DNA of 64,000 bases, taken from the NCBI RefSeq assembly GCF_954871325.1, contig NC_088776.1, positions 20,894,052 to 20,958,051 of the forward strand, given 5' to 3'. The stretch's first letter is position 1. Every line of letters starts with the position of its first letter. Source of the DNA: Gordionus sp. m RMFG-2023. Taxonomy: Eukaryota; Nematomorpha; Gordioida; Chordodea; Parachordodidae. Below the pieces are notes generated by a model. It saw nothing but the letters and a program-made list of their open reading frames with translations, had not been told where the DNA came from and did not search any database. The translations under genes and the position numbers were made by a program. Shown piece by piece: positions 24,360 through 35,600 of the stretch.

Positions 24360-24605
24360 GTGAATTATTTTCCGGAGAAATTTTTTCATGGAAATTATTT
24401 TCTGTGGGAATTTTTTGCCGGAGAATTATTTTCCAAGGGAATTTTTTTTCCGGGGGTTTTTTACTGGAGAATTATTTTCCGAGGAATTATTTTCCGAGGA
24501 ATTATTTTCCGGTAATTCTTTTTCCTGGGGATTTTTTTTCCAGGAAGTAATCTTCCGGGGAATTATTTTCCTAGATTCCAAATGTTTACGGCAAATTTGT
24601 CTGAT
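24360..24605. repeat. Minisatellite array, unit near GGGGAATTATTTTCC (right arm)
   Basis: Repeats of TTTTCCGGGGAATTATTTTC-like units in the opposite orientation to 22402-22650, ending CCTAGATTC, as the related array at 62080-62432 also does. The predicted phenylalanine-rich frame is a product of the repeat. Confidence 0.75.
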
Positions 24606-25084
24606 CGTAGGGTAAGTCCTTGATACATTTTAGAATACGCTTACGGCATAATCAGAATGCCATTAAAAGAATTACATGATTTAAGTTTTAAATTGCTAAA
24701 AAGTCAGATTTGCTAACCCTTACGACATTTATATTAGTATATATGATTATCTCAATTGTCTTGTAAAATTATAATTTGTAAACACTCTTTAAGCAGGTTT
24801 TATAATCTAATCCTTGTTCCAAAAACCATGGTCATATCAACGATTAAAAAAATAATTATTTGTATGCTGGGCTAGTAATTCCTAGTTGAAAACTATTTCA
24901 AAGGCTCTTATGTTAAAGAGGAGGAGGAAATTGAAAAAGGATGATAAGATAAAGATATATGAATAATTTGTGAAATAGTAATAATTCGAAGAAATAGAAA
25001 TAGAATTGTGGGTCTTAAATTTTTATCGATTTTGTAATAAATCAAAAATTTATACATAAAAGGTGCATAAATATATATCTTTTT

Positions 25085-25345
25085 AAAATAATATTGATTG
25101 AATTGAATCCCGGAAAAAAAATCCCGGAAAAACTCTCAAGGATTAAGAAAATAATCTTTAGATAGAAAACATCTCCGTTACCCCAATTTTTTTTATATTG
25201 AAAGACGGATAATGAAAAAATTGTATTGGAAGATATTCCCATAAAAAAGCCCCTGGACATTAAAATCTCCTGAAAAAAATAAAGATCCCACAGACACCTT
25301 AAAAAAATGTCATATGGAAAAATCCCATAATTCTCCGGAAAAAAT
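25085..25345. repeat. Degenerate minisatellite related to 22.4 kb
   Basis: Dispersed CCCGGAAAAA, CCCTGGACATT and CTCCGGAAAAAATT motifs in the same orientation as 22402-22650, but with more divergent spacers. Confidence 0.5.
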
Positions 25346-25570
25346 TACACTGTTTTCAATTTTATTTTTAATAATTATAATTTTTATGTGGACTATTTAA
25401 AACCAATGAAATATATTATATGACAAAATTAAAAATTAAAAAACTAATATATTTATATTATGTAGTTAAAAATTTGGTAGTCATCAATCCATGAATATAA
25501 ATCTTAGTGGATCTGCAGATTTTATGCGATATTTTTAGATATAGATTTTCCTTTTGGGCCCCCCGTAACC

Positions 25571-25701
25571 CTGCGCATTCACAGTTAGCGCGAATTCGCG
25601 GCGAAATATATAAAATATCATTTTTTGTTATCTCAGTGCAGTTTACCATAATATTTATTCTTGTATACTTCGCTGTGAACTCGCGCTAATTGGGAATGCA
25701 G
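25571..25701. mobile_element. Short MITE with about 35-bp terminal inverted repeats
   Basis: The left end is CTGCGCATTCACAGTTAGCG and the right end, on the other strand, is CTGCATTCCCAATTAGCGCG, both continuing into GCGA and GCGAA motifs. The interior is AT-rich. I could not find a convincing target-site duplication. Confidence 0.55.
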
Positions 25702-26170
25702 AGTAATGATTTAATTTTTGTTTAGTATTTTATAAAAAAACGAGTCGATTTTTCTCCAAAGTTCACTTGCTTATTAGTAATAAAGGTTTAAAACTGTAAA
25801 TTAAAGCAGTATATTTACTGCGCTTTGATATTTTGGTAGTAGCTAATGTATATTGAGCATTCAACTTGGCAAATGCCCATTTACAAGTAATACATATGTG
25901 TATCCAGGACTTTAGTAAGGGGGGAGGTGACTTTTGGTTAAATTTTTTCGCCATCATTTTTTTGTATAGTTTTACCCAAAAAAAATTATCACTTAAAAAA
26001 AATCTATTTTTCTCAAATATTTTTATTATAGTCATTATTTCTTAATTTTATTTAAGATGTGATTTATTGTAATGATATATTGTGTTCATTTTTTTTTATG
26101 AGAGGGGTGGGGAATGTATTGGGGAAAATTTTTATTACTTTAAAGTGATACACAAGGGTTTATTTATACC

Positions 26171-26188
26171 CCCCCCCCCCCCCCAAAG
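26171..26188. repeat. 18-bp cytosine homopolymer
   Basis: An uninterrupted run of 18 C. Similar runs of 13-14 C occur at 36586, 48961 and 50148, mostly near repeat elements. Confidence 0.9.
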
Positions 26189-26345
26189 CCGATTACCGCA
26201 ACCAAAGGCTGTCATTTGGCCCAAGGAATGAGCTTAATACCATCAGACACTCTGACATGTTAAGTCCTACAGGTGTAATGGAAATGAAAGTTCAAGATAG
26301 GGTATATGGATAAGAAGGTCAACAGTAGGTTGTGAACTGAAATTT

Positions 26346-26485
26346 TACTTGACCTCTGCTTTATTAAAGTTTTGCATCTTTTCAGGGTTTGAAGAGCTAG
26401 GTTTTGATTTACCACTTATGGTTCTTTTATTGTTTCCTTGGTCTTTAGCTACTCTAGTTCTTGGGCCGGGGCGAGTTTTCACTTT
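26346..26485 (-). other. Unidentified minus-strand coding-like segment
   Basis: A minus-strand open stretch of about 43 codons runs KTRPGPRTRVAKDQGNNK to SNPEKMQNFNKAEVK and then a stop. It is basic, without low-complexity bias, and lies in a patch (26190-26500) less AT-rich than its surroundings. No domain is recognised and no splice acceptor is obvious. It could be a terminal exon or a repeat fragment. Confidence 0.2.
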
Positions 26486-26488
26486 TTA

Positions 26489-27682
26489 GCCGCCTTCAAC
26501 ATAGCCAGCGTAAATCGGCGCATTGAGATAAAATTTTTTTAATATATATTAAAATAGGTAATCTAATTTTTTAAGAAAAGCGAAATTAAATTGAAAATAA
26601 ATTATATACCACAGAGATATCGGTATATTTTCAGATCTTATTAAGAAGAAAACGAATTATAAATTCAAACTCAACTTTGTAATTTTATAGTTATCATGTA
26701 TAAAAATAATTCTATTCAAATTTGTCAGACATAAGAAGAATCTCCTTGAATTCACGTCAATCCAGCGGTAAACCATTCTTTAAGGTAAGCTGTCGGAACA
26801 TAGAGGATTATTTTAGCTAGCGTGGAAAGATTCAAAAGTTATATCCTATTTTCTCTCCAAAATTTTATAACATCCAATAAGGTCCGTGAAGTTGGCGGAA
26901 CGATGTGAGGATTAATTAACAAAACCTGCCAATATTTAGAGTCTTAATTAATCCTAATTGATCTTCAAACCTAACATCAGCGGAATCAATGGTTAATGAG
27001 TTATAAGCAAAATAAGGAAAGTGTTGTTATTGTTTATTTTTTAATTTCGGAGAATAATTTGTATTCGATATTACTCTTGGTTTTAAATCTTTATATTTAT
27101 TAATTTAATATCATCTTAAAGTTGTTTAATAATAAATTCTAAATTTTATCATAATATTTAATAGCTGTTTCTTTTAATTTCGAAAGAAAAATTAATATTT
27201 CCTCAACGAGTCTGATTCATAGTTTGGATGTTTAGATAATGCTTTCTTATTCTTTTCTAAACATTATTTATTAGAATTTTATTAGTAGAGATATGCTTAT
27301 AATTAATATACCATAACCATACTGTATCGTTGGGACTTATTTTAATGTTCTCATCTGAGTGGCCTTATTTTATTATCATCATTGAAATCGCCAATTTGAT
27401 AACTGGTATCAAATAATGCTATCAAGATTTAGCATATCCAATGTAAGATCTATTGTATTTAGTCATTTTTTCTGATGACATTATACAGTTATAATAGTGA
27501 TGTTGACCAATCATTAGAATAAAAAAGGTTTAAAATATGAAAATTTACAAAAATAAATTAGGCGCTCGCCATTATGAATATCGGCGGTGGCCGGCATAAG
27601 TCTGATCAAAAATATCTGGGTTCTGCTAACGGGCGGCCGGCGTAATATAAACGGCGATGTTTTTAGTATGATCAAAAATATC
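26489..27682. other. No gene; GC-rich tandem motifs near the right end
   Basis: No gene is supported. From 27560 two imperfect copies of a unit built on GATCAAAAATATC, CTGCTAACGG and CGGCCGGCG occur; the MITE at 27691-28084 is inserted in the second. Confidence 0.5.
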
Positions 27683-27690
27683 AGCGGCCT

Positions 27691-28084
27691 CGGTGGCGTA
27701 GTTACGGAGGGGGGGGTTTGGGTTTGGACTCCCTTTCCCTCCCAATTTTTTTTTTAGATTATAGGCTCAAAAGGCTCAAAAGTGACTTTATATCAAATAA
27801 ATACCATGAATATTTATATTTTTTTGTTTTTGATGTTTATGGAAGGATATTATATTACTATTGAAATTATTCTGGATAGTATTATTATAAAGTCATTGAG
27901 AATAACCTATTAAATTATAACAACATATTATTGATGCATTTAAAAAATATATTTATTATAAGAAAAACAAATATGATTTATAAGATAAACTGGCCGAAGG
28001 CTCGTTAAAGGGGGGTCTGGGGGCGAAGCCCCCAGGCTTTTATATGTATGACCCCTCTAAGGAAAATTCTTAGCTACGCCACTG
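27691..28084. mobile_element. hAT-type MITE with perfect 8-bp target-site duplication
   Basis: The ends are CGGTGGCGTAGTTACGG and, on the other strand, CAGTGGCGTAGCTAAGAA. Both flanks are AGCGGCCT (27683-27690 and 28085-28092), a perfect duplication. A G-rich block follows the left end and AAAGGGGGGTCTGGGGGCGA-like sequence lies near the right end. No coding capacity. Confidence 0.85.
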
Positions 28085-29393
28085 AGCGGCCTGCTAACGG
28101 CCGGCCGGCGCATATGTCTATGCATAAGTAATTGAAGATGATTACAATACAAATTTTTTAAAATATGTTTCAGTTTATAGCATTTTTTTTAGCGTTTTGA
28201 TGGCTAACGTTCCCTCCCTTGTTTTTCAAATTTCGGATCTTTGAAATATATTTTAGTGGGTTATTAGAAGTATCCAGGAGTTTCTTATAGTGGGGGAAAC
28301 ACTATTAGGCCAATAAATAATTTTGGGTTTTACTTTTTAATTAGTCGTTATTTTAAAATTAACATTTACTAATTTTTCTTTTAAATTAACTTTTACAAAT
28401 TTTTCTTATAAATTCTTATTTATAATGATATATTGTACATTTTTGGGGAAGAATGAGATGGGGATTGAGGGCGGGGAGGGGGAGGGGGCGTTTATTAAAT
28501 GTAATGATATTTACGAGAATTCAAATTTGAATTGGGGGGAGGGAGGTGGGGGTGAAGATTTCCACTTTGGTTACGCGCCTGCGGGTTATAGTGTAATTAT
28601 TTTAAAATTTATATTTAAAAAAAAATAAATTAGATTTCGAACTTAAAAACCCTCGATCAAGCCAGAATTCAAATTTATTACGGAGCAAAACTGTAGATTT
28701 TTCTTTAATAGATAAAGAAGTTTTAGTAGCGAGGGAAACCAACCTGACAAAAAGTTAAATTTAAAGTCATAAATTATTGCTTCTACAAATATAGCTCTTT
28801 TTCAAACACATGGTGTTATCAGAATCTAAATAATATTGAAAAGGACACTATGAAATGGTAAAAGGCCACCACCTGCTTGAGAAAGGACACTATATGTTAT
28901 TTAATAAGTTATTCCACTTTCTAACTATAAATTTGTCATTAAATAAATGTTATTATAGAAAATATGAATTTTATTATATAAATATTCCTTACGGGTCAGA
29001 AATTTATCCTAGAGATATTATGTAAACATAAACGTATTCTGGGAGAAAGCAAGGAAACACAATTTATTCCTCCCAATTATTAAATTTTTATTATTATTAA
29101 ATGATTTAGGCCAAAATTTTTATCCCTCTAAAAATTAATAAGGATTTTAGGAAGGATATTTAAGGTATGCTATGTGTCTCACTTTATATATGTATTTTTT
29201 TAAAGTTATAAATATATTCAAAATATTTATTCCTGAAACAAAACACTAGATATATATAAGCTGGGAGCGCGCCCCAATTTTGTTATATGATAGAATTTTT
29301 TTTAATGCTGCTAAATTTATTGACTATTATTTTTTTATAAATAAGATAAATACAAATAAGAAATATTTTTTTAAATATTCTTTTTAATTGTAG
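28085..29393. other. No gene seen upstream of the PDZ/C2 gene
   Basis: AT-rich sequence with a G-rich patch at 28440-28560 that yields a spurious glycine-rich frame. No promoter motif can be assigned. Confidence 0.5.
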
Positions 29394-29656
29394 AGATGGA
29401 CAAAAATTCTTCTTCTTATAAAAGTTTTAAAGATCCAAATATAAGCACAACACCCTCTATAGAAGTTGTGTCGGTAAATAATTTTCCGATTGCTTCTCTG
29501 GTCAATAATAATCAAGGAATTTACACAAAATTGACTGGGCCCCAAAACATTATGACTGCACCTATTTTATACGATGATACTCATCAAAAGCTAAGCAATT
29601 ACATAAAGAGCTCCAGGACTAATTTTAATGACAATATGAAAAACGATATCTCAAAC
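29394..29656 (+). CDS. PDZ/C2 gene, first recognised coding exon
   Basis: An acceptor (TTTTTAATTGTAG) ends at 29393 and an ATG follows after only two bases, at 29396. The exon ends before a strong donor, GTAAGT, at 29657, giving 87 codons in phase 0. The peptide is polar (SYKSFKDPNISTTPS, VNNFPIASLVNNNQG). Because an acceptor precedes the ATG so closely, the upstream exon is either untranslated or replaced by a trans-spliced leader. The frame stays open past the donor to 29782, so intron retention is possible. Confidence 0.5.
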
Positions 29657-32600
29657 GTAAGTAAAATTAAAAATATTCAAGGCAATACAGGCTATACCAA
29701 TTTGATAACGAAATCCAATTCTTTACCTCAAAAAGTATTCAATAAATCAATAATATTCAAAAATATTTCAAAACTTAAATAATGAAATAATTTATACTTA
29801 TATTAGATTATAAGTATTCATTAATTTTAAAGTTAAAATCTATCTTAATCTTAATCTGTTTAAAAATTATGATCCAAATCAAAGGCATAACGCAAACCTT
29901 CCAAAAAAACAAATTATTGTCCACTTCCTATAATTTTCTGAGGCTCCCGACTGCAATAATTTGGCTGGGGCTATCTCACACCCTTGGCGGTATCTGTTAT
30001 GCCTCTGATTAAATAATAAAAATATTTAGATTAAGTATCGAAATGCATCGCTTTTAATTGTTATTCAACTTTAATTCAAAGCTATCTTCAAATAACACAA
30101 ATGATTGTCAAAAAGAAGTAACAGCCAAAATTGTGAGTATAGAAGAATCATTAAACTATTTGATAAAAATTTTGTCTTCCAAGGTGACTAATGATCAAAC
30201 GAAAGTCATAGGATCAAAATATGCAGAAACATCTATTACTAAGTCAAATAAAATATTTTATGATTTTTTGATCAATGAAACCCTAAGAAACATCAAATCC
30301 AATATAAATGACTATAATTATGGGGAATTATTAAAAGTCATAACCATGTTGGATGAGAATCAAGTATCGCATTTTGTTACAGCGGATAACTCACAAGCAA
30401 TTATGAATTCATTGAATTGCGACAATAATGGCATTAATACCTTAAAAATATTTCTTTTCCCACTGGAGAGAGACTTAAAGCACTTATATTACATGCAAAA
30501 ACTTATTCATCTCGAAAAAAGTTTTAGCGATGGCCAAAACAACATTATTTCTTCAAGTCTGAAAGATAACATCAAACTTAAACAGTATCTCGCAGATCTC
30601 GATAACAGGAATACTTTATCGTTGATATCGAATAATATATTCATCAAACCAGAGATAGATAAATATATTAGAACACAACTGGTAGAGCAATTGGAGAGGG
30701 GTATGATTTTTTTAAAATCTGAATATGCTAGTAATGTCATTAGATGTGAGTATGACCATGTGAAAGCCACTAAATCAGATTCTAAGAGTTCTAAAAGATT
30801 ATTAATTGATAGAGCGAAGAGTATATCAGACAGGAATAATGTTGACGACCTTGTTCTTAAACAAAAGCCTTACTATAATACTATGTTTGGAAAAGCAATC
30901 AATGTGTCTATTAATACCCAAGATAATTTATATTCATTTTCAGATTTCACAAATAAATTTGATTCTAAGATCAAAGGCAAACTGAGATTGACGAATAAAA
31001 TGCTAAATCACATATTTGATTCTACCAGCAGGAGTTTGAACAACAGCTCTATGTATTCAAACCCATCTTCTCCAATTTCTAATACATCTAATAAGGTAAC
31101 ATCTTTGATAGAAGATGAGGCAACCCTGAGGAATCATATTTTCGACAAATTAGATCTTAACACCTGCTTAGATGTCATGGAAACCGATTCTATCGCACGA
31201 AAAAAGATGATGATTGAAAAAGAAATAGTTAGACGCAGATCTGTCGCTTTAAACAGGCATGAAGTGAAGCATAAAAGTTCTAACAACAAAAGGGATTTAT
31301 ATTCTGAAAAATGTAATATACCCAATTCCTTTGATTCCCATTCTAGTGGTAATAATCCTGACAAGCTACTTAAGTATATTGTAAAAACAACTGCATACAA
31401 TGAGTCAAGTAAATTTACCCATTTGAATCATTTATTTTTTTAAAAAAATATATACTTATACTACATCTAGGTGGGTCAGTGTTAAAGAACAATGAAACAA
31501 AAAGGGTAATATGTTACTATATATATATTAGGTTTTAAAAAAACCTACATAGGGCTACTAGAACAATTTTATAGTAAGTCACAATTGCGAAAGCTTGGTT
31601 GATTTCATGCCAGAATTTTATATAGTAAATTATCTGATTAGGGTTCTAACTCCACCGTTCATTTTAAAAAAAAGCATCACGCCATCTAATAATATAATAA
31701 AGAACTATCTAATATTACATAAAAAACATTTCAATTTTAGGGGTTTTTTAATGTAAAGAAGTTGAAATTTCTATGGATTCGATTTTGATCCTAATAAAAT
31801 TTTGAACAAAATTTCTAAATTTTTTTTTTTAGTATTTATATGGCATTCGTAATAGGCTTATTATAAACGCATACTTAATATCGTAAGAGTGGTTCACGCT
31901 AAAAATCTTCATAATTAAAGGTTTATTATGTATATCCATTCTTTGTGGAGTGTTGCTATAATAAAATTATAAAATAATTACAAATGTAAAATTTTGCTTT
32001 TTTAGAGTATGGGAAAAATAGTAAAAGTCATTCTTCGCAGTTCCCCATATTTGACAAGTTGATATTAAATTCCTTCTGAATATAAACTATAATTAATCTT
32101 AGATGTCGATAAATTTGGCGTTAAACTAAAGTACAAAAAAGCTGGACATAATGGTTACATCACAGAGGGAGATGACGCCTACATAGAACAAATAATCAAT
32201 TATCATGTTAACTCGGAACAAATTCAAAAAATGAGTATTGGTATACAATACATATCATATTTAAAATATCTGATATTGTTTAGACATGTCAAAATCTAGA
32301 ACTGATATGTAGACGTAGTGACATCTTTGGTTCCTTCCATGTCAATCGGCGCATGACAATTCGGTGCGTATCTATTACAGTTGCAATTTATTATAAATTA
32401 CTTAGTATAAAAATATAAGGATGATTAAATAGAAGTCATTTTGAATGTTGGTATTATTAATTATTTCTTCATATTTATTTTTACAAAAATTTACTAAATG
32501 TATATCGAAAAAAATTAACTAATATTTATACCTATTTCTTTAATGGACCATTTTACCATATTATAAGGTATGTTGATTAGTAGCCAATATTATGTAAGCC

Positions 32601-35600
32601 TGGAGATTTTGCGCATAGAAGGAAGAAAGAGAAAGAAAAAGGAAGAGTTGACCTCTATATCTAATCTTATATATTATTTTGGCTACAATCTTAACCAACC
32701 GTTTTTAAAAATAGACCCAAAATACCCCCCTGATAAGTACTATAATGTTAAATCTTAAATCCCCTTTTCACGCCTAATTTTAGACAATAAAAAAAATAAA
32801 TAAAATTATAAAATTTAATATACCTCCCTGATAAGTAATATGCCCAAAATCTCGGCTTACATAACATTGGTCACTAATCAACATATCTTATGTGATAAAT
32901 TGGTCAACCAAAGAAATAGGTATTAATATTGGTTGTAAATTTTTTTTGATATTACACATTTAATTTTTGATTTATATAATGGAAAAAATTAGCCTAAGCA
33001 TAATATTTTTTTTAAAAAGGATTAATAGAATTTAAGGATTTTTAGTAAATCTAAAAAGTGATTCAGTCTTAATTTGATTTTTTTTGGATCATGGCTGGAT
33101 CTATTTTAAAAAACGGTCGATTTAAATTCCAGCCAAAATACTATGTAAGATTCGAGATAGAGGTCGAAATATTTCTTTTTCTTTCTTTCTTCTATGCCCA
33201 AAATCTCGGCTATAATATTGGCTACTAATCATCATACAATATGTGGTAAATTGGTCAACCAAGGAAATAGGTATAAATATTGGTTGTTAATTTTTTTTGA
33301 TATTGCACATTTAGTAAATAAAATTGAGATTTTTGTAAAAATAAATATGAAGAAATAATTAATAGGACCAACATTCAAAAGATTTCTATTTAATCATCCT
33401 TAATTTTTTATATTAAGTAATATATAATAAATTGCAACTGTAATAGATACGCGCTGAATTGTCGCCGCGCCGAATTTTCCGCGCCGAATTGACGTGATAC
33501 CGACATCTTTATAATATACGATACATGATAGTTCAAATAATTTTTCAACTCTATCTCAATTTTTTTAAAGTTTAAATCTTTATATCGAAGCTAATTTTCA
33601 TAAAAATTTAAATATCACAGTTAACTTTTTCTTTCCTTCCAGTTACTCATTTAAGCATGTTAAGGATAAATTTAATTCTACATATCACTCTTTTGCCCTT
33701 AACTAACGATGGATAAAATAGTTTAACAAAAGGAATAAACTATTAGGGCAAAGATCCCAAATAACTTAAATTATATATATTTAACAATTTTTTAAGTTTC
33801 CAATTCATTATACTTTTTTATGAATAATTTTATTTTATTTTTCCTATACGATAGAAGAGGATTGATTGCCCTAAAAATATAATATTTATTATTTACCTTT
33901 TATTGATTAAATATAAAAATCCTATACATAAAATTAATAATTTTTTTATATTATATTAGTTACTCAATCGATTATATAATATATTTATTTATTTTTATAA
34001 AAAAAACGTCAAATCGTTTAATTAAAATATACGAGGGAGAAATATTCAAAATTTAAAAACCTTAATTGAACCCTGAATTGTTGTAAAATAAAATTAGCCC
34101 AAACCTAACCACTGAAAATATTATTATGGGATATATTATCGACTTTTATTTCAAATAAATTTCATTATTTATGATAAATTATGTTATTTTAAGTATTATA
34201 TTTCTGCAAAAGAATTACCATAACTAGATATTTTGAAATATACTATTAAATGTGATTATATTTTTTTGAAATTTAACGAATCACATTAAAAATAAATAAA
34301 TTCTAAAAGATATTAACTGTTTTATATTTATATATATAATATGTAATGATGTATATATTATAATAATTTAATAAACCTATGAAATACAACAATCTAAAAT
34401 AAATTATTAACAGCTACTTATAGTTATATTATATAAAATAATAAATATTAGAATCAAGTGTCTCTTTAAATTGGAACATGAATATTTTGTAATTGATATT
34501 ATACTTTTTGGCTTTTGGACACATTTTACCTTTTGGTAATAATTAAATAAGTTCCTTGAATATATGATGTTACTAAAGTATTTACTTATCTCTAAATCTA
34601 TTACAAAAACGAACGTAAAAAACGAACACGTTCGTCAAAAATAAAGTAACGCCTTCACCTCCAGTAATAAAAGGAGGTTCATCATTTTTTTAAATATAAA
34701 AAACTTCGTCGTCCAATTGTATTAACAAGTTTCTAATATATATTTATTTATTTTTTGGAAAAGGAGATAAAATCTTATCATGGAACAATATTTTATTGAA
34801 TGGAAAATCAGAAGTGGAAATCGAAGACTTAATCAAAGACTCGCCTAATAACGTAGAAATATATTTAGAAAAGTAAGGTTTGAAATTTATATTTTTTAAT
34901 ATAAATCATTTATATTTTTTTTTAATTCCCTCTTTTATATTATAGTTTTTTATTTTTTTATAAAAATTAAATTGGGAGCAATAATATTTCCTACATTTTA
35001 GCGATCTTTTAAAAACTCAATTTAAATACAAGTTTCCCCAGCATCTATTAATATTAATTTCAAATTTTTTTAAAAAATTCTCTAGGAGATATAAGCGATA
35101 TTCCCAATTTTTGTTTTAGTGATTAAGAATCTATCTCTATTATTTTCTAAAATTATATTTAGTTAGTAAAATAAATGGGTGCTATTTTTTAATAGGTATT
35201 TTAAGATTTAAATGATAAATTTTTACAATCTATAGAGTAATTGGGCCCCAATTTATAACTCATTTTTCTGGAACTAATGGTATTCCTCAAAAGGAGATTG
35301 AAAAAGATCAAAGTAACATCTTTTATCGAAAAATATATATATTTAACTTTTCAAAAAGAATTTGATTGGATCCCTAAGAAAACAGAATTAGAGTACAAAT
35401 ATAAGCCAGCAAATTATACTTTGTACCAAAGGTATTTTGAATTACCTTTTCACGTTCTAGAGAGAATTGACTTGGTAATACCTTTTATTTATTCATACCA
35501 GGGGTTTTAACTTAAGGAGGATTCACATCGGCGTTGCTAGCTTTATCAATTTTAACTCCCACTTGCCTTTCTCGGCAGAATCCTTCCCCATTTCCAGATC

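Noticed and set aside
22402-24615. Phenylalanine-rich proteins
   Set aside because: Both come from minisatellite units; the similar frame at 62218-62412 is the same artefact.
28425-28628. Glycine-rich frame
   Set aside because: It arises from G runs and has no splice or start context.
30507-31400. Two minus-strand frames of 87-88 codons
   Set aside because: They are shadows of the long plus-strand exon 30082-31408 and have no domain.
35277-35510. 77-codon frame taken as one exon
   Set aside because: A 46-bp GT-AG intron and a downstream donor explain the conserved phase better; only 35359-35431 of this frame is kept.
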